Position numbers and translations under genes: made by a program
The notes under the pieces: model-generated
What the model saw: the letters and a program-made list of their open reading frames with translations, nothing else
Database searches by the model: none
What the model was told of the DNA's origin: nothing
NCBI RefSeq assembly: GCF_049933045.1
Contig: NZ_CP187926.1
Span: forward strand, 558,001-622,000
Origin: Pseudocolwellia sp049933045
GTDB taxonomy: Bacteria; Pseudomonadota; Gammaproteobacteria; Enterobacterales; Alteromonadaceae
Direction of reading: 5' to 3'
DNA length: 64,000 nt
Part shown: positions 52,113 to 60,834 of the stretch, one piece after another
How the letters are laid out: the number at the start of each line of letters is the position of its first letter
Numbering within the stretch: the stretch's first letter is position 1

Positions 52113-52559
52113 CTAAAGCTTTAAACTCATTACAATAGCGTCTTCATAGCCAAATCCACTGGCGCTTGGGTAGTAACCTGTACGTCTGCTGGTTTCAGTA
52201 AACCCTTGATTGATATACATCATTTGAGCACTGATGTTTTTCGCTCTAACTTCTAAAAACACTTTACTAGCTGCCAAGGCTTTAGTTTCAGCAAGAAAAT
52301 GAGTTAATAGCTGTTTGCCGTAACCTTTGCCTTGCAATGAAGGCTTTACACAAATATCCATCAGTGTTACTTCACCAACTACATGCTCACCAATATAAAA
52401 GCCTACCGTTTCGTTATCTTCAATAAGATAAAATCCGAAGTAGCGTCCATCAATGCAGCTTTTAAATGTTTTTTCAGTCCAAGGGTGAGAATGACAAGCC
52501 ATTTCAATCGGCATCAAGTGTTCTACATCAGCAGGGCTGATTTTTTTAAATGTTGTCAT
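52113..52559 (-). CDS. rimI: Ribosomal protein S18 alanine N-acetyltransferase RimI
   Basis: A 148-residue GNAT acetyltransferase: IEMACHSHPWTEKTF at the start, LMDICVKPSLQGKGYGKQLL as the acetyl-CoA loop, and FLEVRAKNISAQMMYINQGF. RimI acetylates the N-terminus of S18. ATG 52559 overlaps the holD stop (TAATG), the usual holD-rimI order, so I take it over an upstream in-frame start at 52592. Confidence 0.93.
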   Translation of the reverse strand: MTTFKKISPADVEHLMPIEMACHSHPWTEKTFKSCIDGRYFGFYLIEDNETVGFYIGEHVVGEVTLMDICVKPSLQGKGYGKQLLTHFLAETKALAASKVFLEVRAKNISAQMMYINQGFTETSRRTGYYPSASGFGYEDAIVMSLKL

Positions 52560-52945
52560 TAAGCTAATACTTTTTGTTGGATAATCTGCCACAAATCTTT
52601 TTTCAGCTGAGTACTGTTTTCAAAGGCTGTGAGCAATGGAGTGGTTAAAATACTTTTAGAAAAAGTAATCGTATCTGTTTCTTTAAATTGCCAGTTGAAT
52701 AAACCCAGATTCATTATGTTGTTTTCAGTGGTTACTTCACCAATTGAAATATCGATACATAGTAAAATATCAGAAAATAATTGCTGTTGAGATAACTGGT
52801 CTAAATCAAATGCTAATGAGGTTGATACAGGAATGTTGGTATTTTTGGACTCTAAAGCTACAGCTGAGTTATCAGTATCGCGCTGTTGCCATACGTTTAT
52901 GCCCATTTCGTTCAGATGATTAAATTGTCGCTGAGTTATTGCCAT
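52559..52945 (-). CDS. holD: DNA polymerase III psi subunit HolD
   Basis: HolD links the clamp loader to chi and SSB. The 128-residue protein begins MAITQRQFNHLNEMGINVWQ, the conserved psi N-terminus that binds chi, and ends with a helical LKKDLWQIIQQ. The rest of psi is poorly conserved. Overlap with rimI supports the call. Confidence 0.85.
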   Translation of the reverse strand: MAITQRQFNHLNEMGINVWQQRDTDNSAVALESKNTNIPVSTSLAFDLDQLSQQQLFSDILLCIDISIGEVTTENNIMNLGLFNWQFKETDTITFSKSILTTPLLTAFENSTQLKKDLWQIIQQKVLA

Positions 52946-53081
52946 AAAGATAAATCGAGATTTAAGCCAAAAATAAAGTGAGTAATATCATGACAGAAAT
53001 CACAAATAACAGAAAGACAAACAGAATAAATTAATAGATATAAATATTAAGAAATTGGTACGAAGATCTACAAAGAAGAAT

Positions 53082-53158
53082 TGGCAGGGGTGGAGAGATT
53101 CGAACTCCCAACCGTCGGTTTTGGAGACCGCTGTTCTACCAATTGGAACTACACCCCT
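53082..53158 (-). tRNA. tRNA-Trp (CCA)
   Basis: The minus strand folds as a tRNA: acceptor AGGGGTG / CACCCCT, D arm GTTC / GAAC, anticodon arm GGTCT-CCA-AAACC with anticodon CCA, T arm GGGAGTTCGAATCTCTCC (T-loop TTCGAAT), discriminator G, and encoded CCA end. It is 77 bases, nearly the same as E. coli tRNA-Trp. Confidence 0.97.
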
Positions 53159-53611
53159 GCAACGGAGAAGAATTATACCCAAGGATTACTAAAGGTAAAG
53201 CATAAAATACTAAAAACTTACCGTTCGCTCAATTAATCTACACAATTAGCGTTGTTGATTATAAAGTATCTTTGTTTTGCTTGATAAGTATGCACAAAAG
53301 GAATGGCTTCAATTGTAGATTAAGCTTATTTCGTTATTTTATTGTTCTCGAGGTCAGAAAAAAGAGTAAAAAAGCGAAAATAATATCAATAGTCGATACC
53401 TTTTATTCATAATGATTTTTAATTTTAGACAGGTTATTTAAAAAACTGGTTAATCTGTAAGTAATGCTAATTTGATTTGTTTTAACTTGTACTGCTTTTA
53501 ACTACATAATTCTTATCTAAATAGACGAGCTATTACGAGTTTCTCTTGCTATTCAAGGCTTGTAACACTAAAATTACGCGTTTTTTTTATTCAAAAGTAA
53601 TAGTTTTTAAC
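53159..53611. other. Intergenic stretch upstream of queA
   Basis: About 450 AT-rich bases between the tRNA-Trp start and queA. It must hold both divergent promoters, but I see no further gene, clear operator or hairpin. Confidence 0.5.
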
Positions 53612-54658
53612 ATGCGTGTAGCCGATTTTTCATTTGATTTACCTGAAGAGCTTATAGCTCGTTATCCTAAAGCTGATAGAACCTCTAGTCGATTAATGTC
53701 GTTAGATGGTAATAGCGGTCAAATTGACGATCTTAATTTTTTAAATATTATTGATAAAGTACAAGCTGGCGATTTGCTGGTATTTAACAATACACGTGTT
53801 ATCCCTGCCCGCATGTTTGGTAAAAAAGCCACTGGCGGACAAGTAGAAGTGTTAGTTGAACGTTTACTTGATGATAGACGATTTTTAGCTCATGTTCGTG
53901 CAAGTAAATCACCTAAAGTTGGGTCTGAAGTCATATTGGAAGATAAAGTAACGGCAACTATGGTAGCCCGTCATGACGCTTTATTCGAGTTTGAAGTGCA
54001 TGGTGAGCAATCAGTTTTATCAGTATTAGATGAAATTGGTCATATGCCATTACCTCCTTATATTGATCGCCCAGATGAAGAGAGCGATCGCGAAAGGTAT
54101 CAAACGGTTTACAATGAAAAGCCAGGCGCTGTTGCAGCACCCACGGCAGGTTTACATTTTGATGATGCTTTACTAGAACAGTTAAAAAACAAAGGCGTGA
54201 ATTTAGCGTTTGTTACCTTACATGTAGGCGCAGGAACTTTTCAGCCCGTACGTGTAGATGAGATTGCAGATCATATAATGCATTCTGAATATGTAGAAGT
54301 ACCTGCTGAGGTTGTTGAACAAATTAAGCAAACTAAAGCTGCAGGTGGCAGAATTATTGGTGTAGGTACTACATCGGTAAGATCATTAGAAAGTGCAGCA
54401 AAAGCGGCAAAAGATAAAGGTGAATCATTAACTGAGTTTTATGGCGATACTGATATTTTTATTACGCCAGGTTACGAATTTCAAGTCATTGATGCCCTTA
54501 TTACTAATTTCCATCTGTCTGAATCTACTTTACTTATGTTAGTAAGTGCATTTTCAGGCTATGAAAATATAATGGCAGCTTATAAGCATGCTGTTAAAAA
54601 CGAATACCGATTTTTTAGTTATGGTGATGCTATGTTTCTCACCAAAAAAGTTAATTAG
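53612..54658 (+). CDS. queA: tRNA preQ1 ribosyltransferase-isomerase QueA
   Basis: QueA adds a SAM-derived ribosyl part to preQ1 in tRNA, giving epoxyqueuosine. The 348-residue protein starts MRVADFSFDLPEELIARYP and has LVFNNTRVIPAR, PTAGLHFDDALL, LHVGAGTFQPVR and ITNFHLSESTLLMLVSAF. The frame opens at 53546, but only ATG 53612 gives the family start. Queuosine pathway partner tgt follows. Confidence 0.96.
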   Translation: MRVADFSFDLPEELIARYPKADRTSSRLMSLDGNSGQIDDLNFLNIIDKVQAGDLLVFNNTRVIPARMFGKKATGGQVEVLVERLLDDRRFLAHVRASKSPKVGSEVILEDKVTATMVARHDALFEFEVHGEQSVLSVLDEIGHMPLPPYIDRPDEESDRERYQTVYNEKPGAVAAPTAGLHFDDALLEQLKNKGVNLAFVTLHVGAGTFQPVRVDEIADHIMHSEYVEVPAEVVEQIKQTKAAGGRIIGVGTTSVRSLESAAKAAKDKGESLTEFYGDTDIFITPGYEFQVIDALITNFHLSESTLLMLVSAFSGYENIMAAYKHAVKNEYRFFSYGDAMFLTKKVN

Positions 54659-54723
54659 AACTGACTTTTTAATTAACAATATATTGCTACTAGCCTGTTT
54701 CGCTAGTGGGCTAAGGAAAACCA

Positions 54724-55869
54724 ATGAAATACGATTTAATTAATACTGATGGTAAAGCAAGAAGAGGTCGATTAACCTTTTCACGCGGTACTGTTGAAAC
54801 TCCAGCGTTCATGCCTGTAGGTACTTACGGTACTGTTAAAGGTATGAAAACTGAAGAAGTAGCTGACACAGGTGCTGAAATTATTTTAGGCAATACTTTC
54901 CATTTAATGCTGCGTCCAGGCACTGAAATTATTGAACAGCACGGCGGACTTCACAATTTTATTAACTGGGATAAACCTATTCTTACCGATTCAGGTGGAT
55001 TCCAAGTATTTAGCTTAGGTGCTATGCGTAAAATTACGGAAGAGGGTGTTAAGTTTAGCTCACCAGTAAATGGTGAAAAAATTATGCTAACGCCTGAACG
55101 TTCAATGGAAGTACAAAAAAGTTTAGGTTCAGATGTTGTAATGATATTTGACGAATGTACGCCGTATCCTGCGACTCATCAAGAATCTCAAGTTTCTATG
55201 GAGTTGTCATTACGCTGGGCTCAACGTTCTAAAGATGCTCATGGAGATAATCCATCAGCGTTATTTGGTATTGTGCAAGGCGGCATGTACGAAGATTTAC
55301 GTGAAGTGTCTGTTAATGGCTTAAAAGCGATTGATTTTGACGGTTACGCTATTGGTGGTTTATCCGTAGGTGAACCTAAAGAAGATATGATCCGCATATT
55401 AGATCATACTGCACCCTTGATACCTGATAATAAGCCCCGATATCTGATGGGTGTAGGTAAACCTGAAGACTTAGTTGAAGGTGTACGTCGTGGTATTGAT
55501 ATGTTCGATTGTGTGATGCCAACACGTAATGCACGAAATGGTCATTTGTTTGTTACTGACGGCGTAATTAAAATAAGAAATGCACGTCATAAAACAGATA
55601 CAGGCCCACTAGATCCTGAATGTGATTGTTACACATGTAAAAATTACTCACGCGCTTATCTTCATCATTTAGACAAGTGTAAAGAAATTTTAGGTTCTCA
55701 GTTAAATACACTGCATAATCTACATTTTTATCAACGTATTATGAAAGCATTACGTCATGCTATTGAGAACAATAAGCTTGAAGAATATGTTGCAGAATTT
55801 TATGCATTAAGAGATTTACCTGTACCACCGTTAGCTGGAGTAGAATCTAGCGAAAGTGATGCAAAATAA
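54724..55869 (+). CDS. tgt: tRNA-guanine transglycosylase Tgt
   Basis: Tgt swaps guanine 34 for preQ1 in tRNAs for Asp, Asn, His and Tyr. The 381-residue protein has TPAFMPVGTYGTVKGM, LTDSGGFQVFSLG with the catalytic Asp, GIVQGGMY, FDCVMPTRNARNG with the nucleophile Asp, and the zinc site CDCYTC with a later His. It is in the standard queA-tgt-yajC-secD-secF order. Confidence 0.97.
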   Translation: MKYDLINTDGKARRGRLTFSRGTVETPAFMPVGTYGTVKGMKTEEVADTGAEIILGNTFHLMLRPGTEIIEQHGGLHNFINWDKPILTDSGGFQVFSLGAMRKITEEGVKFSSPVNGEKIMLTPERSMEVQKSLGSDVVMIFDECTPYPATHQESQVSMELSLRWAQRSKDAHGDNPSALFGIVQGGMYEDLREVSVNGLKAIDFDGYAIGGLSVGEPKEDMIRILDHTAPLIPDNKPRYLMGVGKPEDLVEGVRRGIDMFDCVMPTRNARNGHLFVTDGVIKIRNARHKTDTGPLDPECDCYTCKNYSRAYLHHLDKCKEILGSQLNTLHNLHFYQRIMKALRHAIENNKLEEYVAEFYALRDLPVPPLAGVESSESDAK

Positions 55870-55936
55870 AGCGCACCTTTAGGTCGTGTTTTAGTTATTA
55901 ACCCGTTTTCAATTTTAAAAAATATAAGAGGTATTT

Positions 55937-56272
55937 ATGAGTTTATTTATTAGTCAGGCACACGCAGCAGCAGCTCCAGCATCGGCTGGTGGTGGTATGG
56001 AAATGATCATCATGTTAGCTGTATTTGGTGCAGTGTTTTATTTCATGATTTATCGTCCACAAGCAAAACGTGTTAAAGAGCATAAAAGCTTAATGTCTGC
56101 ACTTTCTAAAGGTGACGAAGTATTAACGCAAGGCGGAATTGTTGGTAAAATCGTTAAAGTATCTGACGAAAAAGACTTTATCGTTGTAAGTATTGCAGAA
56201 GGTACTGAAGTAACAGTACAAAAAGGTGCAATCAATACAGTACTTCCAAAAGGTACAATGAAGTCATTGTAA
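55937..56272 (+). CDS. yajC: Sec translocon accessory protein YajC
   Basis: A 111-residue protein with one membrane helix (MIIMLAVFGAVFYFMIYRPQ) followed by a basic RPQAKRVKEHKSLMSAL segment and a small SH3-like C-terminal part (GGIVGKIVKVSDEKDFIVVS, in part). YajC joins SecDF-YidC in the inner membrane. It sits between tgt and secD. Confidence 0.95.
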   Translation: MSLFISQAHAAAAPASAGGGMEMIIMLAVFGAVFYFMIYRPQAKRVKEHKSLMSALSKGDEVLTQGGIVGKIVKVSDEKDFIVVSIAEGTEVTVQKGAINTVLPKGTMKSL

Positions 56273-56328
56273 TCATTTAATGTTATACCCAGTTGTTTAA
56301 AATTAGCGACTTGGTATACGTTATATTA

Positions 56329-56363
56329 ATGCCTGTATTACGTATTAAACGTGATACGGGCAT
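56329..56363 (+). terminator. Hairpin between yajC and secD
   Basis: AATGCCTGTAT pairs with ATACGGGCATT (one G-T pair), and an inner ACGT / ACGT pair extends the stem. A weak T-rich tail follows. It could reduce read-through into secD or be a processing site. Confidence 0.5.
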
Positions 56364-56392
56364 TATTATTTATTAACAAAAAATAGGACGAT

Positions 56393-58243
56393 ATGGTGTT
56401 AAACAAATATCCATTATGGAAATCACTCATGGTACTTTTTATAGTTGCCATCGGTGCTTTATATGCTTTGCCCAACTTATACGGTGAAGATCCTGCAGTA
56501 CAAATATCAGGATTACGTGGTGTTGAGATCACAACCTCTACACTTGATACCGTTAAAGATAGACTCGCAGCCGAAAAGATCCCATTTTCAAAGATTGTTC
56601 TTGATAACGGACAAATATTAGCCCGTTTTTTAAATACAGAAGAACAATTGAAAGCCCGTGATTTGTTAATAGATGATTTAGGCGATAATTATTCAGTTGC
56701 TTTAAATCTAACCCCAGCAACTCCAAGCTGGTTAGCTCAATTAGGCGGAACGCCAATGAAGCTAGGTTTAGATTTAAGTGGTGGTGTAAGCTTCTTAATG
56801 GAAGTTAACATGAAAGTGGCCATTAACAAGGCTAATACAAACATTGTTGATAGCTTCAGAGCTGACTTAAGAACAGAAAAAATTCGTTACCGTTCAGTAA
56901 AAGAAACTGATAAAGGTATTCAAGTTATTTTCCGTAAAGAAGCTGACTTAGACCAAGCTGAAACTTACATTAAAAGACAATTTGCAGATTTATTGATTTC
57001 AACCGATAGCGACAAGTTAACGCTAACGGCAACAATGACTGATGCTAAAATTAAAGAAGTACGTGATTACGCGCTTCAACAAAACATTACTATTATTCGT
57101 AATCGTGTAAATGAACTCGGTGTTGCTGAACCTCTAGTACAACGCCAAGGTAAAAAACACATTGTTATTGAATTACCTGGCGTACAAGATACAGCCGTAG
57201 CAAAAGCAATTTTAAGTGCAACAGCAACTATCGATTTCAGAATGGTAGATACTGAAGGCGATTTATCGAGTGCATTAAATGGTCGTCCACCAGCAAGTTC
57301 AGAAATATTATATGAACAAGATGGTCAACCTGTTCTACTTAAAAAGCGTGTAATGCTTGAAGGTAGTCACATTGTTGATGCTAAATCAGGCTTTGATGAA
57401 TATAGCCGTCCACAAGTTAACATCGATTTAGATGCTGCTGGTGGTAGCAAGATTTCAAACTTCACCAAAAGTAACATTGGTAAGCCAATGGCTACGGTAT
57501 TCATTGAATACAAACCAACTAAAAATAAAGATGCTGAAGGCAACACCATTTTCGAAAAAGTGGAAGAAGTTATCAGTGTTGCAACGATTCAATCTCGTTT
57601 AGGTAACAGCTTTAGAATTACTGGTGCAGGTAGCCAAGCTGAAGCACATAGTTTAGCGTTATTATTAAGAGCTGGTGCGTTAATCGCTCCTATCCAAATT
57701 GTTGAAGAAAGAACGGTTGGACCAACGTTAGGTGCTGAAAATGTTAAATTAGGTTTTCAAGCAATCTTAATGGGCTTTGGTTTAGTTTTTATCTTTATGA
57801 TGATCTATTACCGCGCTTTTGGTGTTGTGGCTAACTTAGCATTAGGCGCTAACCTTATTTTAATTATTGGTGTTATGTCATTAATTCCAGGCGCAACATT
57901 AACTCTTCCTGGTATGGCAGGTATTGTTCTAACCGTAGGTATGGCTGTTGATGCTAACGTGCTTATATTCGAGCGTATTCGTGAAGAAATTAGAGCAGGT
58001 AAATCTGTTCAGCAAGCAATTCACCAAGGTTATGATGCTGCATTCTCAACAATCATAGATGCAAACATTACAACTCTAATTGCTGCGTTAATTCTTTTCG
58101 CTGTAGGTACGGGTCCAATCAAAGGTTTCGCGGTAACTCTATCTATCGGTATTCTTACTTCAATGTTCACAGCAGTTATTGGTACACGTACTGTTGTAAA
58201 TGCAGTTTGGGGCGGTAAACGTCTCGATAAATTATCAATATAG
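56393..58243 (+). CDS. secD: Protein translocase subunit SecD
   Basis: SecD with SecF uses the proton gradient to help pull proteins across the inner membrane. The 616-residue protein has an N-terminal helix, a large periplasmic P1 domain (LGLDLSGGVSFLMEV near residue 125), LLLRAGALIAPIQIVEERTVGPTLG, and five C-terminal helices with GIVLTVGMAVDANVLIFERIREE. Normal length. Confidence 0.97.
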   Translation: MVLNKYPLWKSLMVLFIVAIGALYALPNLYGEDPAVQISGLRGVEITTSTLDTVKDRLAAEKIPFSKIVLDNGQILARFLNTEEQLKARDLLIDDLGDNYSVALNLTPATPSWLAQLGGTPMKLGLDLSGGVSFLMEVNMKVAINKANTNIVDSFRADLRTEKIRYRSVKETDKGIQVIFRKEADLDQAETYIKRQFADLLISTDSDKLTLTATMTDAKIKEVRDYALQQNITIIRNRVNELGVAEPLVQRQGKKHIVIELPGVQDTAVAKAILSATATIDFRMVDTEGDLSSALNGRPPASSEILYEQDGQPVLLKKRVMLEGSHIVDAKSGFDEYSRPQVNIDLDAAGGSKISNFTKSNIGKPMATVFIEYKPTKNKDAEGNTIFEKVEEVISVATIQSRLGNSFRITGAGSQAEAHSLALLLRAGALIAPIQIVEERTVGPTLGAENVKLGFQAILMGFGLVFIFMMIYYRAFGVVANLALGANLILIIGVMSLIPGATLTLPGMAGIVLTVGMAVDANVLIFERIREEIRAGKSVQQAIHQGYDAAFSTIIDANITTLIAALILFAVGTGPIKGFAVTLSIGILTSMFTAVIGTRTVVNAVWGGKRLDKLSI

Positions 58244-58262
58244 TGAGAGCGAAGAGTCTATT

Positions 58263-59210
58263 ATGCAAATTTTAAATTTAAAAGAAACACTCGCTTTTAT
58301 GCGTTTCAGAAGACCAGCAATGATCTTCAGTTTACTATTAATGAGCGCAGCCGTATTTTCACTTTATACTAACAAGTTAACGTTAGGATTAGATTTTACT
58401 GGCGGTACATTAATTGAAATAGGTTTTAAAGAACCTGCAAATTTAACTAAAGTACGTGACGTACTTGATAACAATGGCTACAGCGACGCTGTGGTTCAGC
58501 TTTATGGTTCAAGTAGAGATGTAGTAATACGTCTTGCTGAACGTGAAGGTGTTAAAGTTGAGTTATTAGGTGACCAAGTTTTAAGTACAATCAAAGAGGG
58601 GACAGGTGTTGAACTCGACATGAGACGTATCGAATTTGTTGGTGGTAGTGTAGGTGATGAACTTGCAGAGCAAGGTGGATTAGCGATGCTAACAGCCTTA
58701 ATTTGTATTTTAGTTTACGTTGCATTCCGCTTTGAATGGCGTTTCGCTTTAGGTTCTGTTATCGCTTTATTCCATGATGTATTGCTAACGTTAGGTTTAT
58801 TCTCATTCTTAAAAATAGAATTTGATTTAACGGTATTAGCTGCGATTTTGGCGGTGATCGGTTACTCCCTCAATGATACGATTGTTGTTTCAGATCGAAT
58901 TCGAGAAAACTTTAGAAAAGTACGTGGAAGTACAGCGTCTGACATTATTGATATTTCATTAACGCAAACGTTAAGCCGTACATTCATCACGTCAATTACT
59001 ACCTTGTTAGTATTGGCTGCTTTATTCTTTAGAGGCGGAGAGCTAATTCATGGCTTCGCAACTGCATTATTATTTGGTGTATTTGTTGGTACATATTCAT
59101 CAATTTATGTAGCGAGTTCAGTCGCATTAGCTTTAGGTATTTCGAAAGAAGATTTAATACCAGAAGTGATTGAAAAAGAAGGTGCTGACCAAGAGCAAAT
59201 GATGCCTTAG
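58263..59210 (+). CDS. secF: Protein translocase subunit SecF
   Basis: SecF partners SecD. The 315-residue protein shows LGLDFTGGTLIEI, VGGSVGDELAEQGGLAML, and GYSLNDTIVVSDRIRENFRK in the membrane part. The frame opens at 58200 inside secD, but ATG 58263, 19 bases after the secD stop, gives the right start (MQILNLKETLAFMRFRR). Confidence 0.96.
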   Translation: MQILNLKETLAFMRFRRPAMIFSLLLMSAAVFSLYTNKLTLGLDFTGGTLIEIGFKEPANLTKVRDVLDNNGYSDAVVQLYGSSRDVVIRLAEREGVKVELLGDQVLSTIKEGTGVELDMRRIEFVGGSVGDELAEQGGLAMLTALICILVYVAFRFEWRFALGSVIALFHDVLLTLGLFSFLKIEFDLTVLAAILAVIGYSLNDTIVVSDRIRENFRKVRGSTASDIIDISLTQTLSRTFITSITTLLVLAALFFRGGELIHGFATALLFGVFVGTYSSIYVASSVALALGISKEDLIPEVIEKEGADQEQMMP

Positions 59211-59241
59211 GTATTGTTTGAAAAAGGTTAACGCCACTAAT

Positions 59242-59270
59242 AAAAAACCAGCAACTATGCTGGTTTTTTA
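59242..59270. terminator. Bidirectional terminator after secF
   Basis: AAAAAACCAGCA / TGCTGGTTTTTT stem with a 4-base loop and T-runs on both strands. It serves secF and possibly the convergent HD-GYP gene. Confidence 0.92.
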
Positions 59271-59343
59271 TTGTTTAAAATTTGAAGTAGATCACGCTAT
59301 TGATTAACTAGCTGACACTTATTTCATGTCTAGATGAGTGCAA

Positions 59344-60576
59344 TCAGGTAAGAATTTTTCTAATCACTTTAGCGATATTAATTTGATAATCTTCAGGTCG
59401 TGCCGCCGTTGTAATACTTAGAGCTTCTTCATCTAGAATATATTTTTTAGACGTTATATTTGCACCAACTTTAGTATTATAAAAAGCAATAGCTGTTGGG
59501 TTTAATGGGTCGTTTCTATTACCCTCAGTAACAATAGCCAAGGTTTCATTAGAAAGTTTTACAAGTGAGCCAACCGGATGTACGCCAATATATTTAATAA
59601 ACTGCTGTACTAAACTGCGATCAAATTTTTCATTTTTAGAAATTAAATAGCGTAGAGCATTAATAGGCTGTTCACCTTTTTTATAATGCTTGTTTCCTGT
59701 CATCGCATCATACACATCAACAATAGCTGTAATTCTCGCAAGTTTAGATAACTTAGCTCCTTTTAACCCTCTAGGGTAGCCAGAACCATCTAAACGTTCA
59801 TGATGATTAACCAACATATCAGTAGTAATTTTATTACTTAAACCATCGTTACTACATATTTGATGACCCCATAAAACATGCTTTTCAACTAGCGTTTGCT
59901 CATTAGTGGTTAGCTTTTCTTTCTTGTTTAATATGGCTTTAGGTAGTTTAGCTACACCTACATCATGTAGTAGTGCGCCAATCGCTATTTGTGTTGCAGT
60001 TTCTTTTTTCATGCCAATAAATAATGAAAACCCACACACTAAAATAGCGGTATTAATGGCATGTTCCCATTGGTAAGTATCTTTCTCTCGGATTCTCGTT
60101 AGTATCGAAATTGCATATTCATTTCTTAGAATTGAGTCGGTAATATCATTGGCTAATTCGTTAATCGCGGTAATATTTATTTTTTGGTCGGCACTAATAT
60201 CATCGAATATTGCTTTAATGGTATTGGTAGCATTGTCATAAACTTTGCAAGATTGATGGAATTCTTCGGCAACAGTTACTTTTTTAGGAGTTGGCTGGGG
60301 TATTTTTTCAGGACTATCTGCATCGATACTTGTAGGTGTTATTTCTTCTTCTGGTGTTTCATCTATTGTACTTTCTTGAACCATATCTGCAGCTTTATCA
60401 TTTCTGACAAAAACATCAGTTACACCTTGTTCTTTTAATTGTTTAATTATGCTATCGGACTTTACTAAGCCTTTGGTTTTTATTTTAATAAAGCGATTTT
60501 CAGATTTCACCTCTAAAACATACATGCCAAGTTTTAACTCTTTAACAGGAATTAATTTCGACAATGTGTTTTGCAT
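59344..60576 (-). CDS. HD-GYP domain protein (c-di-GMP phosphodiesterase type)
   Basis: The 410-residue protein has an N-terminal DUF3391-like domain (IPVKELKLGMYVLEV, residues 9-60), a charged Pro/Glu/Thr-rich linker (65-100), and an HD-GYP domain with LLHDVGVAKLP (His204, Asp205), VNHHERLDGSGYPRG (HHE at 258-260, GYP at 266-268). The metal residues and GYP are present, so c-di-GMP hydrolysis is likely. It stands alone and may influence motility or biofilm; the type IV pilus genes elsewhere are possible outputs only by general association. Confidence 0.92.
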   Translation of the reverse strand: MQNTLSKLIPVKELKLGMYVLEVKSENRFIKIKTKGLVKSDSIIKQLKEQGVTDVFVRNDKAADMVQESTIDETPEEEITPTSIDADSPEKIPQPTPKKVTVAEEFHQSCKVYDNATNTIKAIFDDISADQKINITAINELANDITDSILRNEYAISILTRIREKDTYQWEHAINTAILVCGFSLFIGMKKETATQIAIGALLHDVGVAKLPKAILNKKEKLTTNEQTLVEKHVLWGHQICSNDGLSNKITTDMLVNHHERLDGSGYPRGLKGAKLSKLARITAIVDVYDAMTGNKHYKKGEQPINALRYLISKNEKFDRSLVQQFIKYIGVHPVGSLVKLSNETLAIVTEGNRNDPLNPTAIAFYNTKVGANITSKKYILDEEALSITTAARPEDYQINIAKVIRKILT

Positions 60577-60834
60577 AATAATCCTTCAATATTTAATTGC
60601 TGTATGTATTTTAACGTTCGTCAGAAGTCGATATAATACCCCCAACATAAGACAATAATAGTTTGTCTTTTAGATTTAGGAAGTAAATCTGTGTTTATAT
60701 ACACAAAAATTGTAACAAATGACTTTTATTCTGAGCTGTTATAACTAAATTTACATAAAAATAATAATATTTAGTCGCTTCGTTATAAAAATTGTTTTAT
60801 TACTGGCTGTAAACAATCCATCTCAAGGGAAAAC